Shown here: piece after piece, positions 22,276 through 32,416 of the stretch
Layout: the number at the start of each line of letters is the position of its first letter
How positions within the stretch are numbered: the first letter of the stretch is position 1
NCBI GenBank assembly: GCA_949128115.1
Contig: OX421962.1
Span: 11,731,262 to 11,795,261, forward strand
Length of the DNA stretch: 64,000 nucleotides
DNA from: Anaspis maculata
Lineage: Eukaryota > Arthropoda > Insecta > Coleoptera > Scraptiidae
Direction of reading: 5' to 3'
Notes under the pieces: generated by a model
What the model was told of the DNA's origin: nothing
What the model saw: only the letters and a program-made list of their open reading frames with translations
The model's database searches: none
Position numbers and translations under genes: made by a program

Positions 22276-22965
22276 ATGAAACTGGAAAAGCAAAACCTTG
22301 TCCTCCCTGTTACAAACTATGATGAGGTTTCAAATACACAAAATTTCAACAAACATGGTGCGCTATTGGGAGGGTGTAAACGTGGTTTGATAGTTGGTGG
22401 AAGTGGTTGTGGCAAAACAAATTTAATGCTCACTTTATTAGCACATCCTAACGGTTTGCGATTTCAAAATATTTATTTATACTGCAAAACTCTTTTCCAA
22501 CCAAAATATTTGCACTTAAAAAAAATTCTAAACCCAATTAAAGAAATTGGATTTTTTGAATTTCAAGATGGAGCCGACGTTATACCACCAAATCAAGCAA
22601 AAGAGAATTCAATAATAATTTTCGATGATGTTATATCTTGCAATCAAAACATTATAAGGGACTACTTCAGTTTTGGCAGACATAGAAATATTGATTGTTT
22701 CTATTTAGCACAAACATATTCCTCAATACCAAAGCAATTGGTGAGAGACAATGGAAACTTCATAGTCCTTTTCAAACAAGACGCATTAAACTTGGATCAC
22801 ATATTTAACAATCATCTCGGGGCGGACATGAGCAAAGAACAGTTTAGACATATGTGCGCACAGTGTTGGCAGGAACCGCACGGCTTTTTAACAATAAATA
22901 AAGATTCACCTATAAATAACGGGAGGTATCGCAAAGGACTTGATTGTTTCATAACAGACATCTAA
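22276..22965 (+). CDS. Polinton packaging ATPase (A32/FtsK-HerA type)
   Basis: A 229-aa P-loop ATPase predicted to pump element DNA into capsids. Walker A GGSGCGKT is at residues 41-48, and Walker B IIIFDDV has its acidic pair at about 117-118. Further on come FGRHRNIDCFYLAQTYSSIP and QLVRDNGNFIVLFKQD, the segment conserved in Polinton ATPases. Length is normal for the group. I chose the ATG at 22276 because the open frame upstream has only a TTG and because the TATA/TCAGTTGAG promoter sits immediately before it. The next gene starts 23 bp after the stop. Confidence 0.92.
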   Translation: MKLEKQNLVLPVTNYDEVSNTQNFNKHGALLGGCKRGLIVGGSGCGKTNLMLTLLAHPNGLRFQNIYLYCKTLFQPKYLHLKKILNPIKEIGFFEFQDGADVIPPNQAKENSIIIFDDVISCNQNIIRDYFSFGRHRNIDCFYLAQTYSSIPKQLVRDNGNFIVLFKQDALNLDHIFNNHLGADMSKEQFRHMCAQCWQEPHGFLTINKDSPINNGRYRKGLDCFITDI

Positions 22966-22988
22966 GAAGCAACATCATCGTTAGTACA

Positions 22989-23999
22989 ATGAATGAACAG
23001 ATAGCACGCCAGTTGATTAAGAGTCGTGCGGCAGTTAGAAAAAAACTCCACAGTTTACGCTCCGATATAACGCGTATGACTTTTGAACGAGAAAAAAATT
23101 TGGCACCTATCACAAAACCGTTGAAGGATTTATTGAGTAATATCAAATCAGAAGTGAAAACCCCTCCAACCCCCATAAAAAATGAAATAAAAAATGAAAT
23201 AAAAAGTGAAATTAGTTACAAAGAAAAGTTCCCCGGTCGCAAAAGTGCTCCTTCATTCTCGGAAGATGTTTTTACCAACGATGATGATGATGATGCTGTT
23301 GGCAGCGATATGGAAACTCAGGAAGATGATCAATATGTGTCATTGCATGAAATATCCAAACATGAAGAAGTAATGAATGAATATTTAGAGCAGTATAGTG
23401 GTTTAGCTAAAGAATATATCAGGAATATGATTGGAGATACTGAAAATCAATTTGATCATCAATATGGAATTCGACTAGATCGCTCTACAGAAAAATTCTC
23501 TATTGGTAACAAAATAGTACAGTTTATTGGTGATGATGTTAAAATTGATGGTGTGACATATAAAGGAACACCCGGTCTGTATGAGTTCCTTTTTAAGAAG
23601 GAACCTGGAAACTATACACTCGAAGACGAAAGAAATTATAAAGCAATTATGGAAGTCTCTAGTGCGGCAAGACAACACTATGATCCTACACATCGCCTAG
23701 CCGGAAACGGTGGAAGAAAGTATTCCATAGTAAAACGAATTTTATCTCAACCAGACATGACACCACGACGTTTCACAACACCCACATCTCTAAACAAACG
23801 CTCACGTACCAAGTCAGGTGCAGGAGCATTTCTTCATTTGAATAATAAAGAAGTAGAATTCATCCCATGGAAAAACCCGAATAAATTGGTCAACAGATTG
23901 AGATTGCTGATTGCTGCACAGCATGCTGGCAATACAGCAGTGGATAATGAAATATTACATATAGTGCAAGAACTCAAACAATCACGCATTATAAAATGA
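22989..23999 (+). CDS. Conserved Polinton protein (336 aa), probable virion-associated
   Basis: The N-terminus (MNEQIARQLIKSRAAVRKKL) is a basic helix, followed by charged, low-complexity sequence with a KNEIKNEIKSE repeat and an acidic run (NDDDDDAVGSD). The C-terminal half is globular: YGIRLDRSTEKFSIGNKIVQ, then YKGTPGLYEFLFKKEPGNY and ERNYKAIMEV. This pattern is conserved in animal Polintons next to the ATPase and integrase, but I know no proven function for it. It lies 23 bp after the ATPase, leaving no room for its own promoter. The ATG at 22989 is the first in frame. Confidence 0.8.
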   Translation: MNEQIARQLIKSRAAVRKKLHSLRSDITRMTFEREKNLAPITKPLKDLLSNIKSEVKTPPTPIKNEIKNEIKSEISYKEKFPGRKSAPSFSEDVFTNDDDDDAVGSDMETQEDDQYVSLHEISKHEEVMNEYLEQYSGLAKEYIRNMIGDTENQFDHQYGIRLDRSTEKFSIGNKIVQFIGDDVKIDGVTYKGTPGLYEFLFKKEPGNYTLEDERNYKAIMEVSSAARQHYDPTHRLAGNGGRKYSIVKRILSQPDMTPRRFTTPTSLNKRSRTKSGAGAFLHLNNKEVEFIPWKNPNKLVNRLRLLIAAQHAGNTAVDNEILHIVQELKQSRIIK

Positions 24000-24043
24000 A
24001 GTGAAAGCTCAATCAACACGCAGTTATATCAGAGACAGTTAAC

Positions 24044-24478
24044 ATGATTGACAAGTTTGGCAGATCACTGGTGCATAAGAAAAAGAGTGATGACTCAGAA
24101 AAAGCAATGAAAAACTTAGAACAAAAGATATCACATCACCAAACTACTACAGATCAATATTTTTATGTAACACTGAATTTTTTTAGTAATACCCTAGGAT
24201 TTACGGATCCAGATAAAAAATACTTTTTATATAAATTATACAATATTCCTGGTTTCAACCATTATGAAATTCCTTTTGAAGTGGTTGAGCTCGTTGACGC
24301 AAGCATAACTGCAAAGGTAGGAGTTGCAACGCTCAATCCAATAACCAACACAATAAGTTTTTACGAAGATATCAAAAAGGTTCCGTACGAAAGACGATTC
24401 AAATTTTCATTCTATTCTACTAGTGTTAAAAGTCCACCAACGCTAGTTGCAACTCTTGTATTTAAATGTAAAAAATAA
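24044..24478 (+). CDS. Conserved small Polinton protein (144 aa)
   Basis: It begins MIDKFGRSLVHKKKSDDSEK, a start shared by small proteins of animal Polintons. The rest is predicted to be mainly beta-strand: YFYVTLNFFSNTLGF, EIPFEVVELVDASI, FKFSFYSTSVKSPPTLVATL. A minor virion component or fibre-like role is possible but unproven. Its TAA overlaps the integrase ATG by one base (TAATG at 24476-24480), so the two may be translated from one message by termination-reinitiation. Confidence 0.75.
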   Translation: MIDKFGRSLVHKKKSDDSEKAMKNLEQKISHHQTTTDQYFYVTLNFFSNTLGFTDPDKKYFLYKLYNIPGFNHYEIPFEVVELVDASITAKVGVATLNPITNTISFYEDIKKVPYERRFKFSFYSTSVKSPPTLVATLVFKCKK

Positions 24479-25395
24479 TGTCGGTGAAAAAAGACATTGT
24501 TGATGAATTACATAGACCAGCGAGAAAAAACTTTAAACGCAGACGAGTGATTGTTAAGGGTCTGAATGATTTATTACAATGTGACCTCGTGGAAATGATA
24601 CCCTATGCAAGAGTTAACAAGGGTTATAGATACATACTTGTTTCAATCAATGTATTTTCAAAGTATGTTTGGGCGATACCTGTGAAACGCAAAACCGGTG
24701 CGGATGTGGCTGATGCACTAAAGAAAGTTTTCAAGACATATATTCCAGCTCATGTGCATACGGATATGGGAAAAGAATTCTATAATCAAAGTGTGAAGGA
24801 CTTATTTAAAAAACACAACATCAATCATTACAGCACATATTCAACGATGAAAGCTTCCGTCGTAGAAAGGGTGAATAAAACCCTTAAGGGTCTCATGTGG
24901 AAACAGTTTAGTTTGCAGGGAAATTACAAGTGGCTGAATTTATTACCGAAAATTGTCAAAAAATATAATGAAACGAAACATGGAACAACAGGCTTCAAAC
25001 CAATTGATGTAAAAAAAAGCAACGAGAAGAAAATTTTAAAAAACTCATATAGTTTTATAAAGACCGTGGATGTGAGAAAACCCAAGTTTCGAGTTGGCGA
25101 TAAAGTTAGAATAAGCAAGCATAGGGAAGCGTTTAATAAAGGATACCGTCCAAACTGGTCTAACGAAATATTCACTGTTGCTAAGATAAAGGAGACTAAC
25201 CCTCGGCACTACATGCTGAAAGACGATAAAAATGAAGAAATATTAGGCGGATTTTACTCATCGGAACTCCAGTTAGTGAAGCATGCAGACGCTTATTTGG
25301 TTGAACGCATCCTCCGTCGTAAAGGTCCTAATATTTTTGTGAAGTGGTTAGGGATACAACAACCTAGCTGGATTGATAAAAATGCCCTTGTATAG
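24478..25395 (+). CDS. Polinton retroviral-like integrase with chromodomain
   Basis: A 305-aa rve-family integrase that joins element ends to host DNA. Catalytic residues are D36 (LLQCDLVEM), D96 (AHVHTDMGKEF) and E130 (ASVVERVNKTLKG). A basic, SH3-like region follows (about 195-265: FRVGDKVRISKHREAFNKGY). A C-terminal chromodomain (about 272-305: YLVERILRRKGPNIFVKWLG) may steer insertion to marked chromatin. No zinc-binding HHCC domain is evident in the short N-terminus. All key residues are present. The start overlaps the stop of the upstream gene by one base. A poly(A) signal-like AATAAA is near 25404. Confidence 0.93.
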   Translation: MSVKKDIVDELHRPARKNFKRRRVIVKGLNDLLQCDLVEMIPYARVNKGYRYILVSINVFSKYVWAIPVKRKTGADVADALKKVFKTYIPAHVHTDMGKEFYNQSVKDLFKKHNINHYSTYSTMKASVVERVNKTLKGLMWKQFSLQGNYKWLNLLPKIVKKYNETKHGTTGFKPIDVKKSNEKKILKNSYSFIKTVDVRKPKFRVGDKVRISKHREAFNKGYRPNWSNEIFTVAKIKETNPRHYMLKDDKNEEILGGFYSSELQLVKHADAYLVERILRRKGPNIFVKWLGIQQPSWIDKNALV

Positions 25396-25600
25396 GTAGT
25401 TTAAATAAATGAATATATTTTTTTTTAAAAAGCTGTTTTATTTGATATCACAATAGAAGCGGTAAGTTTCATGGTTTTCCAACTTTACCAGTAACATTTT
25501 TTCAAATCTGAATTCATCACTGCTTGAGCACAAAACCGTTATTTCTGAACGTTTTCGATCGAATGAATATTTCATCTTCTCGAAACCCCTCGAGTTCATT

Positions 25601-25985
25601 GACTTAATTTGACCTCGATCACCAAAGTTCAGTAACCTTCAGGTTCATTATCTTTGCATGGCCTTGAAAGTTCATTCACTCTTGACCTTCACAGTTCATT
25701 GACTGTATGCAAACTCGAAAGTTCATTCACCTTATTGACTTAAATTGACCTTGATCACCAAAGTTCAGTAACCTTCCGGTTCATTATCTTTGCATAGCCT
25801 TGAAAGTTCATTCACTCTTGACCTTCACAGTTCATTGACTGTACGCAAACTCGAAAGTTCATTCACCTTATTGACTTAATTTGACCTCAATCACCAAAGT
25901 TCAGTAACCTTCAGGTTCATTATAATATTTACATGACCTTAAAAGTTCATTCACCCTTCGCCTTTAGAGTTCATTCACTCTTGAA
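25601..25985. repeat. 136-bp tandem repeat, about 2.8 copies, between integrase and polymerase genes
   Basis: Copies begin gacttaatttgacct at 25601, 25737 and 25873. Each contains several TGACCTTGA / AGTTCATTCACC words. These words resemble the TGACCTTGAC minisatellite of the TIRs, although the units differ. The whole 25,396-26,121 gap is otherwise non-coding. Confidence 0.85.
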
Positions 25986-26121
25986 GGAGGTGGGGGAAGT
26001 GTCTTTCATAAGAAGATGTGGCGGTCGGAGAGCATTAGTAGCTCATACACTGTGCCAACAACAACAACAACGCTCCCGCAGTTTCTCTCAGTTATAGTAG
26101 TGTGTACTCCAGTTATCAAAA

Positions 26122-26688
26122 ATGTGCGAAAATGGTGAAAGTTCTAACAGACAACAACAACAATCTAAGGTACAAATCTTGAGCCATTATGTTTTTCCTC
26201 CTCCGGTCATTAATTCCAACGCTTCCGTTTTGAAACAATACCTTGAGAATTGGGGAAAGTCCAGTGCATTTGGACTGGTGGTTGAAAACCAAACAAAAGA
26301 TGACGTAATAGACCTAACTAATACGACTAACACTCCATATTCTCAAGGGATTGAAGACATTTCAATTACCCAATTGTTTCGTCCGTCAGAAGCAGTTGAG
26401 TATGATATACAAGATTTGGAACATGATTTGAACGTTTTTTGTAAACAAATGCCAAGTGAATCAACATCCGTGGAAACTGAATTTTCGCAGACGGATGATG
26501 ATCTGTTTGTGCAATGTGCTGAAGCGGAGGAAAGGCGACAAACGGAAAATTTGGATAAAATTTTAACTATTTCAAGAGCAAGAGCTCTAAATATAAAAGA
26601 ATTGAGAAATTTGGAGAGCCGGGTCAAAAAATTAAAAACAAACATTAATTTTCAACAACATGAGCTACTAAAATTGAGGAAAAACTAA
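26122..26688 (+). CDS. 188-aa coiled-coil ORF, likely 5' part of the polymerase gene
   Basis: The sequence starts MCENGESSNRQQQQSK, with a Ser/Thr/Asp-rich middle and a C-terminal coiled coil (about 150-188: LNIKELRNLESRVKKLKTNI). No enzyme motif is visible. The zinc-finger frame of the polymerase begins right after it in another frame and has no ATG of its own. An exon joining this ORF to an acceptor ending at 26712 is therefore likely. One phase-matched but weak donor lies at about 26622 (GTCAAA). It could instead be a separate small protein. I am confident it is coding, not that it is a separate gene. Confidence 0.6.
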   Translation: MCENGESSNRQQQQSKVQILSHYVFPPPVINSNASVLKQYLENWGKSSAFGLVVENQTKDDVIDLTNTTNTPYSQGIEDISITQLFRPSEAVEYDIQDLEHDLNVFCKQMPSESTSVETEFSQTDDDLFVQCAEAEERRQTENLDKILTISRARALNIKELRNLESRVKKLKTNINFQQHELLKLRKN

Positions 26689-26712
26689 ACTCAAGGTACC
26701 TACACCATTACA

Positions 26713-29700
26713 GACTGACTTTACCGATGAGGTTTCACCAAACCGCTGCACTGTATGCACGAAAAAATTTTCATCAAGCTGGAATTTGAAACGTCACCTG
26801 GAGCAAAGTTGTAGTCATCCGGCCAAACGAGTTCGGAAAGCAGGTAATACAATTGGCAGTCAACTTGGAACACCATAAATTAATTTGTCAATTTTAGATG
26901 GAAGATTTTGTGAACAATGCAACCGCAACGTCATCGATTTTCACAGTCATCAAAATTCCATAGAACACAAAAACAACTGTTGTGCGCCTATGGGAGACAA
27001 CGTCCACATCATTACGTCTCTTTTCAAAAGCCGCATTATATCATACAGGCTAACATCCCCTCAACAACACATAATCGTGCGAGAGTTCATGAACGATATA
27101 TGGGATCAATTTAATCGGTTAATTCGAGAGCAGCTCGAGAAATTGATTAGCATCAAAGTAAACACGGAACTATTTGGGAGCTATATTCTTCAAAGCAAAG
27201 ATATCACTGATGTCAAATCCTTTCGCACAAAAAATTTGATAATCACGAAATCAACCGATTTAAGGCAGTATTATGAGAACCTGATCCAAGTACTAGACGA
27301 AAAATTATCTGAATTTTTGGAGCGGGATAGCGGTAAGTTTCAAAACAATTTTAAGCGGTATATTATCATTATTAATTATTGGTATTTACAGGCTGGAGTC
27401 TGCAAAACATTGAATATTTAGAACTGAACATCAACAAATACACCCCGCTTCGAGGTTCTTCATTCATTGATTTGCCGGTGGATATCAAACGAAGAAAAGC
27501 TGTTGTAAACGTGAGAAATGCAGATCAGTTTTGTTTCCTCTGGAGCATCATGTCATCTGTTTTTCCCCCAAAAGGTGATCCATCAGTTACTTATTCATAT
27601 CCAAAGTTTTCTTCTTGTTTTAATTTGGATGGATTCGAATTTCCAATGAAACTTACTGACATAGCGAGATTTGAATCCAGCCACAACCTGTCTATCAACG
27701 TGTATGGCTTAGAAAAAAAATATATTAATGACAAAGTTCAACACCTGATTATAGGACCTTTACATTACACCTCATGTAAGCAACTTGTGCATGTAAATTT
27801 ATTATTAATTGATGATGATGAGGGCAATCAGCATTACACATGGATCAAAAATTTTTCTAGACTTGTCTCTAAGCAATTATCCAACCATCATTGCACTAAA
27901 TACTTTTGCGATGGGTGTATTCAATATTTCGCGAGCTCTGAAAAATTATATAGACACATAGAGCATGACTGTGATTATGTTTGCGTGCAGTTACCTACTT
28001 CTGACTTAAAAATTAATAAATTTGGCGAAAGTATTCCTGAAAATATTTTGAAGTTTGAAAATTTTGAAAAACAGCTTGTTGTACCTTTTTCGGTCTATGC
28101 TGATTTTGAATCATACCTTTCTCCAATTCAATCACCTCTTTCAAACGATAAGAACTCTTATACGGTGGATGTTCAAGAACATATTCCATATGCGTTCGCG
28201 TATTACATAAAATGTTCCTTTGATGATACGTTATCGAAGTTTGAATTGTATCGAGGTGCAGATTGTTCCCAAGTATTTATTGCAACATTGGAAGCAGATG
28301 TTAGAAGACTTTATCATTCTCATTTAAAACATGTGAAACCCATGATTATAACACCTCAGCAAGAAAGAGAATTCGAAAATTCAATTACATGCCATATTTG
28401 TGACAAACCATTCAACGTAAACGATGTTAAGATAAGGGATCACTGTCACGTCAGCGGACTCTATCGCGGATCGGCTCACGTCAGTTGTAACTTGAATTAC
28501 AAAATTCCTTATTTTATACCAGTGTTTTTCCATAACCTCAGCGGGTATGATAGCCATTTATTTATTAAAACTCTGTGTCTAGACAAGGAAAAAGTCGATG
28601 TCATTCCCACAAGCACCGAGAAGTATATTTCGTTCTCAAAACATATTTATGTGGGTACAAGGCAAAGAACAGGTTCTGATGGTGTAGAAGATGTATATCT
28701 TAAATTGAGATTTCTAGACTCTTTTCGGTTTATGTCGTCATCACTTGATGAGTTATCTAAAAATTTAAATTCTGACCAATGTTCAGCAGTGAGAAAATTT
28801 TTCCGTGACACTGACAAGTTCGATTTGATTCGACAAAAAGGTGTTTTCCCGTATTCATATGTCGACAATTTAAATAAATTGGATGATACAAAATTACCAT
28901 CCATAGATAAATTCACCAATAACCTCACTGAAGAAATAATAACAGATGAAGATTATGCTAGAGCAGTCACTGTCTGGAATTTGTTTGAATGCAACACCTT
29001 AGGTGAATATTCAGATCTGTACTTAACCTCAGACGTTTTACTTTTGACCGATATATTTGAAAATTTCAGGAAGGTTTGTCTGGAAGCATATCAATTAGAT
29101 CCTTGTCAATTCTTCACAAGTCCCTCTCTCAGTTGGGCTGCCATGCTTAAAAAAACCGGTGTTGAGCTAGAACTTTTAACAGACCTTGAAATGCTCCATT
29201 TTTTCAAAAATTCCATCAGAGGAGGGGTTTCTCTTTGTTGCAAAAGAGAAGCCACCGCTAATAATAAATTTTTAAATGATTTTGATGCTTCTAAGCCAGA
29301 ATCACATATCTTGTACTTAGACGCAACGAATCTATATGGGAAAAGTCAATCAGAATTTTTACCTACCGGTGGTTTTAAATGGCTTGATTGGGAGGAAATT
29401 GCCAAATTGGACATTGTAAATATTCCTGATATGTCAGAGAGTGGATACGTATTTGAAGTAGATGTCGAGTACCCTAAAAGTCTACACAAATTACACAATT
29501 GTTTACCTTTTCTCCCGCAAACCTTAAAACCTGAAAATTCAAATGTACCTAAATTAATTCCAAATTTATACGATAAAACAAAATATGTTGTGCATTATCG
29601 AGCTTTAAAACAAGCGATGTTACATGGACTAATTCTTAAAAAGGTTCACAGAGTTCTAATGTTTAATCAATCACCATGGTTGAAAACGTATGTGGATTTA

Positions 29701-30612
29701 AACACAATGCTTAGAAACGCAGCTCTTACTTCTTTTGAAAAGGATTTTTTCAAACTAATGATAAATAGCATTTTCGGGAAATTTTTGGAAAATTTGGACA
29801 AAAGAATGGTTATGCACCTGGTAACACATTGGGAAAATCAGCGAAAACGATGTGGAGCTGGTAGTTTAATTGCAAAACCTAGTTTTGAAAACGTGACAGT
29901 TTTCTCTGAATCATTGTGTGCCATTAAGATGAAAAAAACCAAAATATTCTACAACCGCCCTCTTTATGTGGGATTTTGTATACTGGAAATTGCTAAATCA
30001 ATCATATATAGCTTTTTATATGATTTCATAAAACCTTTGTACAAAGACAATGTGGAGCTTTTGTATACCGACACGGACAGTTTGATTTTGGAAATTTTTA
30101 CTCCTGACGTGTACCAGGATATAAAAAAATACAATTGCAAATTCGACACCAGTAATTTCAAGCCAGACAATCCGCATGGTATTCCAATTTCACCACCAAC
30201 AATCGGCTTGATGAAAGACGAATATGCAAATAAGTACATTAAACAGTTCCTAGGTCTTTGTGCAAAGACGTATATGATATTGGTGGATGGGGATGATAAG
30301 GTGGATGGGGATGATAAGGTGGTCAAAAAAGCAAAAGGAGTTCCTTATTCGGCAGTAAAAACAAAAATTACACAGGAAGATTATAAAAATGCTGTTTTAA
30401 ACGATATTCCTAAATTTTGCAAGACTGTCAAATTTCGGTCAAAATTACACACGGTTTACACCCAATTGCAATATAAGCTTGCTTTAAGCACTACTGATAA
30501 CAAACGAATAAAAAAATACAATTCCATGAGCACATATGCTTTAGGGCATTGTGACATCATAGTAGATAAAAATTTAGATTTATTGATAAGCATGTGTGAA
30601 GAACTGATTTAA
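26713..30612 (+). CDS. Polinton family-B DNA polymerase with zinc-finger N-terminus, spliced
   Basis: Exons inferred: 26713-26843 (C2H2 finger CTVCTKKFSSSWNLKRHLEQ), 26898-27332 and 27392-30612. Introns of 54 and 59 bp have GTAATA...TTTTAG and GTAAGT...TTACAG, and phases join cleanly. Exonuclease motifs are ADFES (about 28,100), HNLSGYDSHLF (about 28,530) and YLTSDVLLLTDIFE (about 29,020). Polymerase motifs are LDATNLYG (about 29,320), KLMINSIFGKF (about 29,755) and YTDTDS (about 30,064). All catalytic acids are present. This is the replicative, protein-primed-type enzyme. A second Cys/His finger (CEQCNRNVIDFHSHQNSIEH) opens exon 2. An 18-bp tandem duplication (30,284-30,319) doubles VDGDDK. 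The true 5' exon is uncertain (see the 188-aa ORF). Confidence 0.92.
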
Positions 30613-31096
30613 TTATCTATTGTTTTCAATCAAGTACGCGCATTGTAAAAGATTTTGTGTAGTCTAGTTGCTAAGTATTTCTAATGTAACAATTATTTTT
30701 TATGTAATAATTGTAAAATGTGTATTGATTTTGTATAGTCTTCAGTTGCTCAGTGTTTCTAAGGTTACATCATTTATTATGTAATTGATGACGTAAATTG
30801 TAGAAATTTGTAGTGGTTGTTATTGTTGTTGTTGAGTGTTTTAATTGTTAAATATATACCATTTATCTAGCTTACCTGATTGTATCATTTTCCCTGACTT
30901 ATTCTACAATGATAAATAGATATATCCAGACAGTGTTGTATTTAAAGAAAGTTTAGAGTAATTTGAATTTGTTGAGTTAGTTGTCAAGTCATCCGCCAGT
31001 ATATATTGTAATGTTGATGTGAATGATTGTGCATTGTTCACAAACATTTTGTTGAGCTCACTTGAATACAAGACAAAAGACACTGTAATAAGTAAT
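30613..31096. other. Non-coding gap after the polymerase gene
   Basis: AT-rich sequence with an internal imperfect duplication: tgtgtagtctagttgctaag near 30,656 and a related block near 30,738. I see no gene here. It probably holds the polymerase 3' end and the next promoter. Confidence 0.5.
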
Positions 31097-31540
31097 ATGT
31101 TAATTTTGGACGTTCAATGTTTTAAAAATGACAAAAATAGTTTTTTGGCTAAAGAGTTAGCGGCATATGATGGACATAGAATTGGACATTACGTGTTCAA
31201 ACCACCATTCCCTATGGATCATCTACCATTGGCGCAACAGAAAGAGGCTCGCTGGGTAATGAGCAATCACCATACAATTGATTGGATTCAAGGTCACACA
31301 CCTATGCATCGCTTTGGTGAGATAGTGGAAAAACTTACGCGTCTTGAAGAAGCAGTCTACATAAAAGGGCAGGAAAAGGCGGAGTACTTGCAAAAATATA
31401 CAAAGACTCCAATTTTACTACTACCTGATCAACCAACCATTACAGCTGGCAAACCTGCATGCTTTTATCATACAAGTACACCTTCTGTTTGCGCTTTATC
31501 AAATGTATTTTTTTTACATGATTATTTTAAAATGGAATAA
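31097..31540 (+). CDS. Conserved Polinton protein, possible RNase H-fold (147 aa)
   Basis: The first ATG in frame is at 31097. The sequence begins MLILDVQCFKNDKNSFLAKE and contains WVMSNHHTIDWIQGHTPM, EEAVYIKGQEKAEYL and PSVCALSNVFFLH. Proteins of this pattern are common in insect genomes in and around Polintons. The LDVQ start and spaced acidic/His residues recall RNase H-fold exonucleases. The usual D-x-E is D-x-Q here, so I do not claim an active enzyme. AATAAA-like sequence is near 31,540. It lies tail to tail with the minus-strand gene pair. Confidence 0.65.
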   Translation: MLILDVQCFKNDKNSFLAKELAAYDGHRIGHYVFKPPFPMDHLPLAQQKEARWVMSNHHTIDWIQGHTPMHRFGEIVEKLTRLEEAVYIKGQEKAEYLQKYTKTPILLLPDQPTITAGKPACFYHTSTPSVCALSNVFFLHDYFKME

Positions 31541-31587
31541 AAGGCATTGCTTCATACAAGTTTTTATTTTTAGTACCTACCTACATA

Positions 31588-31938
31588 TTAAGGTATTAAA
31601 TATTTTGGCAAATAGTTTGCCAAGTCAAGTGTACACATTTGTTTATATAAACACATGAAACAGATCTCGCCATCAATATATAAACAACACAATTTTGCTG
31701 CTTTTCCAAATGTTATGGCTTGTTCATAACAATACTGAGAACTGAACAGCCGGTCCATCCCATAGACGGCTTCATGCATGTAGTTTTGTTCCAGCTGCAT
31801 CAATTCCGAATAAACAGCTTCAATACTTTGCATGTCACACTGTACTTCCGGTATGATGTATAATTCTTCCCAGGTTGATGGATTAGATGTTTCTTGCGGT
31901 TCAGGATTAATCTTCTTCATCTTCGTCTTCTTCTTCAT
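31588..31938 (-). CDS. Small helical Polinton protein A2 (116 aa)
   Basis: The ATG at 31938 gives a very basic start (MKKKTKMKKI) because it reads the GAA/GAT repeat of the upstream gene in another frame. The body is helical: WEELYIIPEVQCDMQSIEAV, YMHEAVYGMDRLFSSQYCYE, then KLCCLYIDGEICFMCLYKQM and LANYLPKYLIP. The C-terminal pattern (YI.G.I....L.......YL....I) resembles those of A1 and B2. No known domain. It overlaps A1 by 32 bases and is probably co-transcribed with it. Confidence 0.6.
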   Translation of the reverse strand: MKKKTKMKKINPEPQETSNPSTWEELYIIPEVQCDMQSIEAVYSELMQLEQNYMHEAVYGMDRLFSSQYCYEQAITFGKAAKLCCLYIDGEICFMCLYKQMCTLDLANYLPKYLIP

Positions 31939-32248
31939 CTTCGTCTTCTTCTTCTTCTTCTTCTTCTTCTTTAGGTATGAACTGCTCCACTTCTTTCAAA
32001 AATATTGATAAGTTTATTCCCGACAGCAATTTATGCAAACGAAGCAGGGATATCTTGTTTTCAAGATATTTTGTGCAGTACTCTTCTCCTTGACGATGTC
32101 TTATAGATTCGTCAAAGTTTAGTTTCTGTTCATCGACGTCACAATATCGAATGATGGCGTCTTCCAGAAATTCTAGTCGCAAGTCATACAGCTCAGACCG
32201 TACAACTCTGATGCAATCACTCACAAACTTCCAGTCTACATCACACAT
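31907..32248 (-). CDS. Small acidic-tailed Polinton protein A1 (113 aa)
   Basis: The ATG at 32248 (MCDVDWKFVSDC) was preferred over an upstream GTG. A helical body (VVRSELYDLRLEFLEDAIIR, YLENKISLLRLHKLLSG, FLKEVEQFI) ends in a run of about 22 Glu/Asp residues encoded by a GAA/GAT simple repeat (31,910-31,972). No domain recognised. The C-terminal helix pattern is shared with A2 and B2. A TATAAAG box on the minus strand near 32,290 lies about 40 bp upstream, divergent to the BIR gene promoter. Confidence 0.65.
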   Translation of the reverse strand: MCDVDWKFVSDCIRVVRSELYDLRLEFLEDAIIRYCDVDEQKLNFDESIRHRQGEEYCTKYLENKISLLRLHKLLSGINLSIFLKEVEQFIPKEEEEEEEEDEDEEEDEDEED

Positions 32249-32416
32249 TATGAGTCTTTTAGTACCCACAGTTTCGTACTTATAGCTTTATAACAATCCC
32301 CCTACCACCAGCTAGAGCTCGCCCCCGGTTCTTCAAGGTTATCCCTACCATTACTACCTGTATAAAAGATTTGTTGCAACAAAAAAACAACATTTCCGTA
32401 ACAAACACAGTTTGAC
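32249..32416. promoter_or_regulatory. Divergent promoter region between A1 and the BIR gene
   Basis: The minus strand has GTTATAAAGC (about 32,284-32,293) facing A1. The plus strand has TATAAAAG (32361-32368) 49 bp before the BIR gene ATG. The two TATA boxes point away from each other. Confidence 0.55.

Noticed and set aside
26679..26685. Frameshift site GAAAAAC at the end of the 188-aa ORF, leading to the polymerase zinc finger
   Set aside because: The heptamer does not have the X_XXY_YYZ form, and the finger frame is +1, not -1, relative to the ORF. Splicing is more likely.
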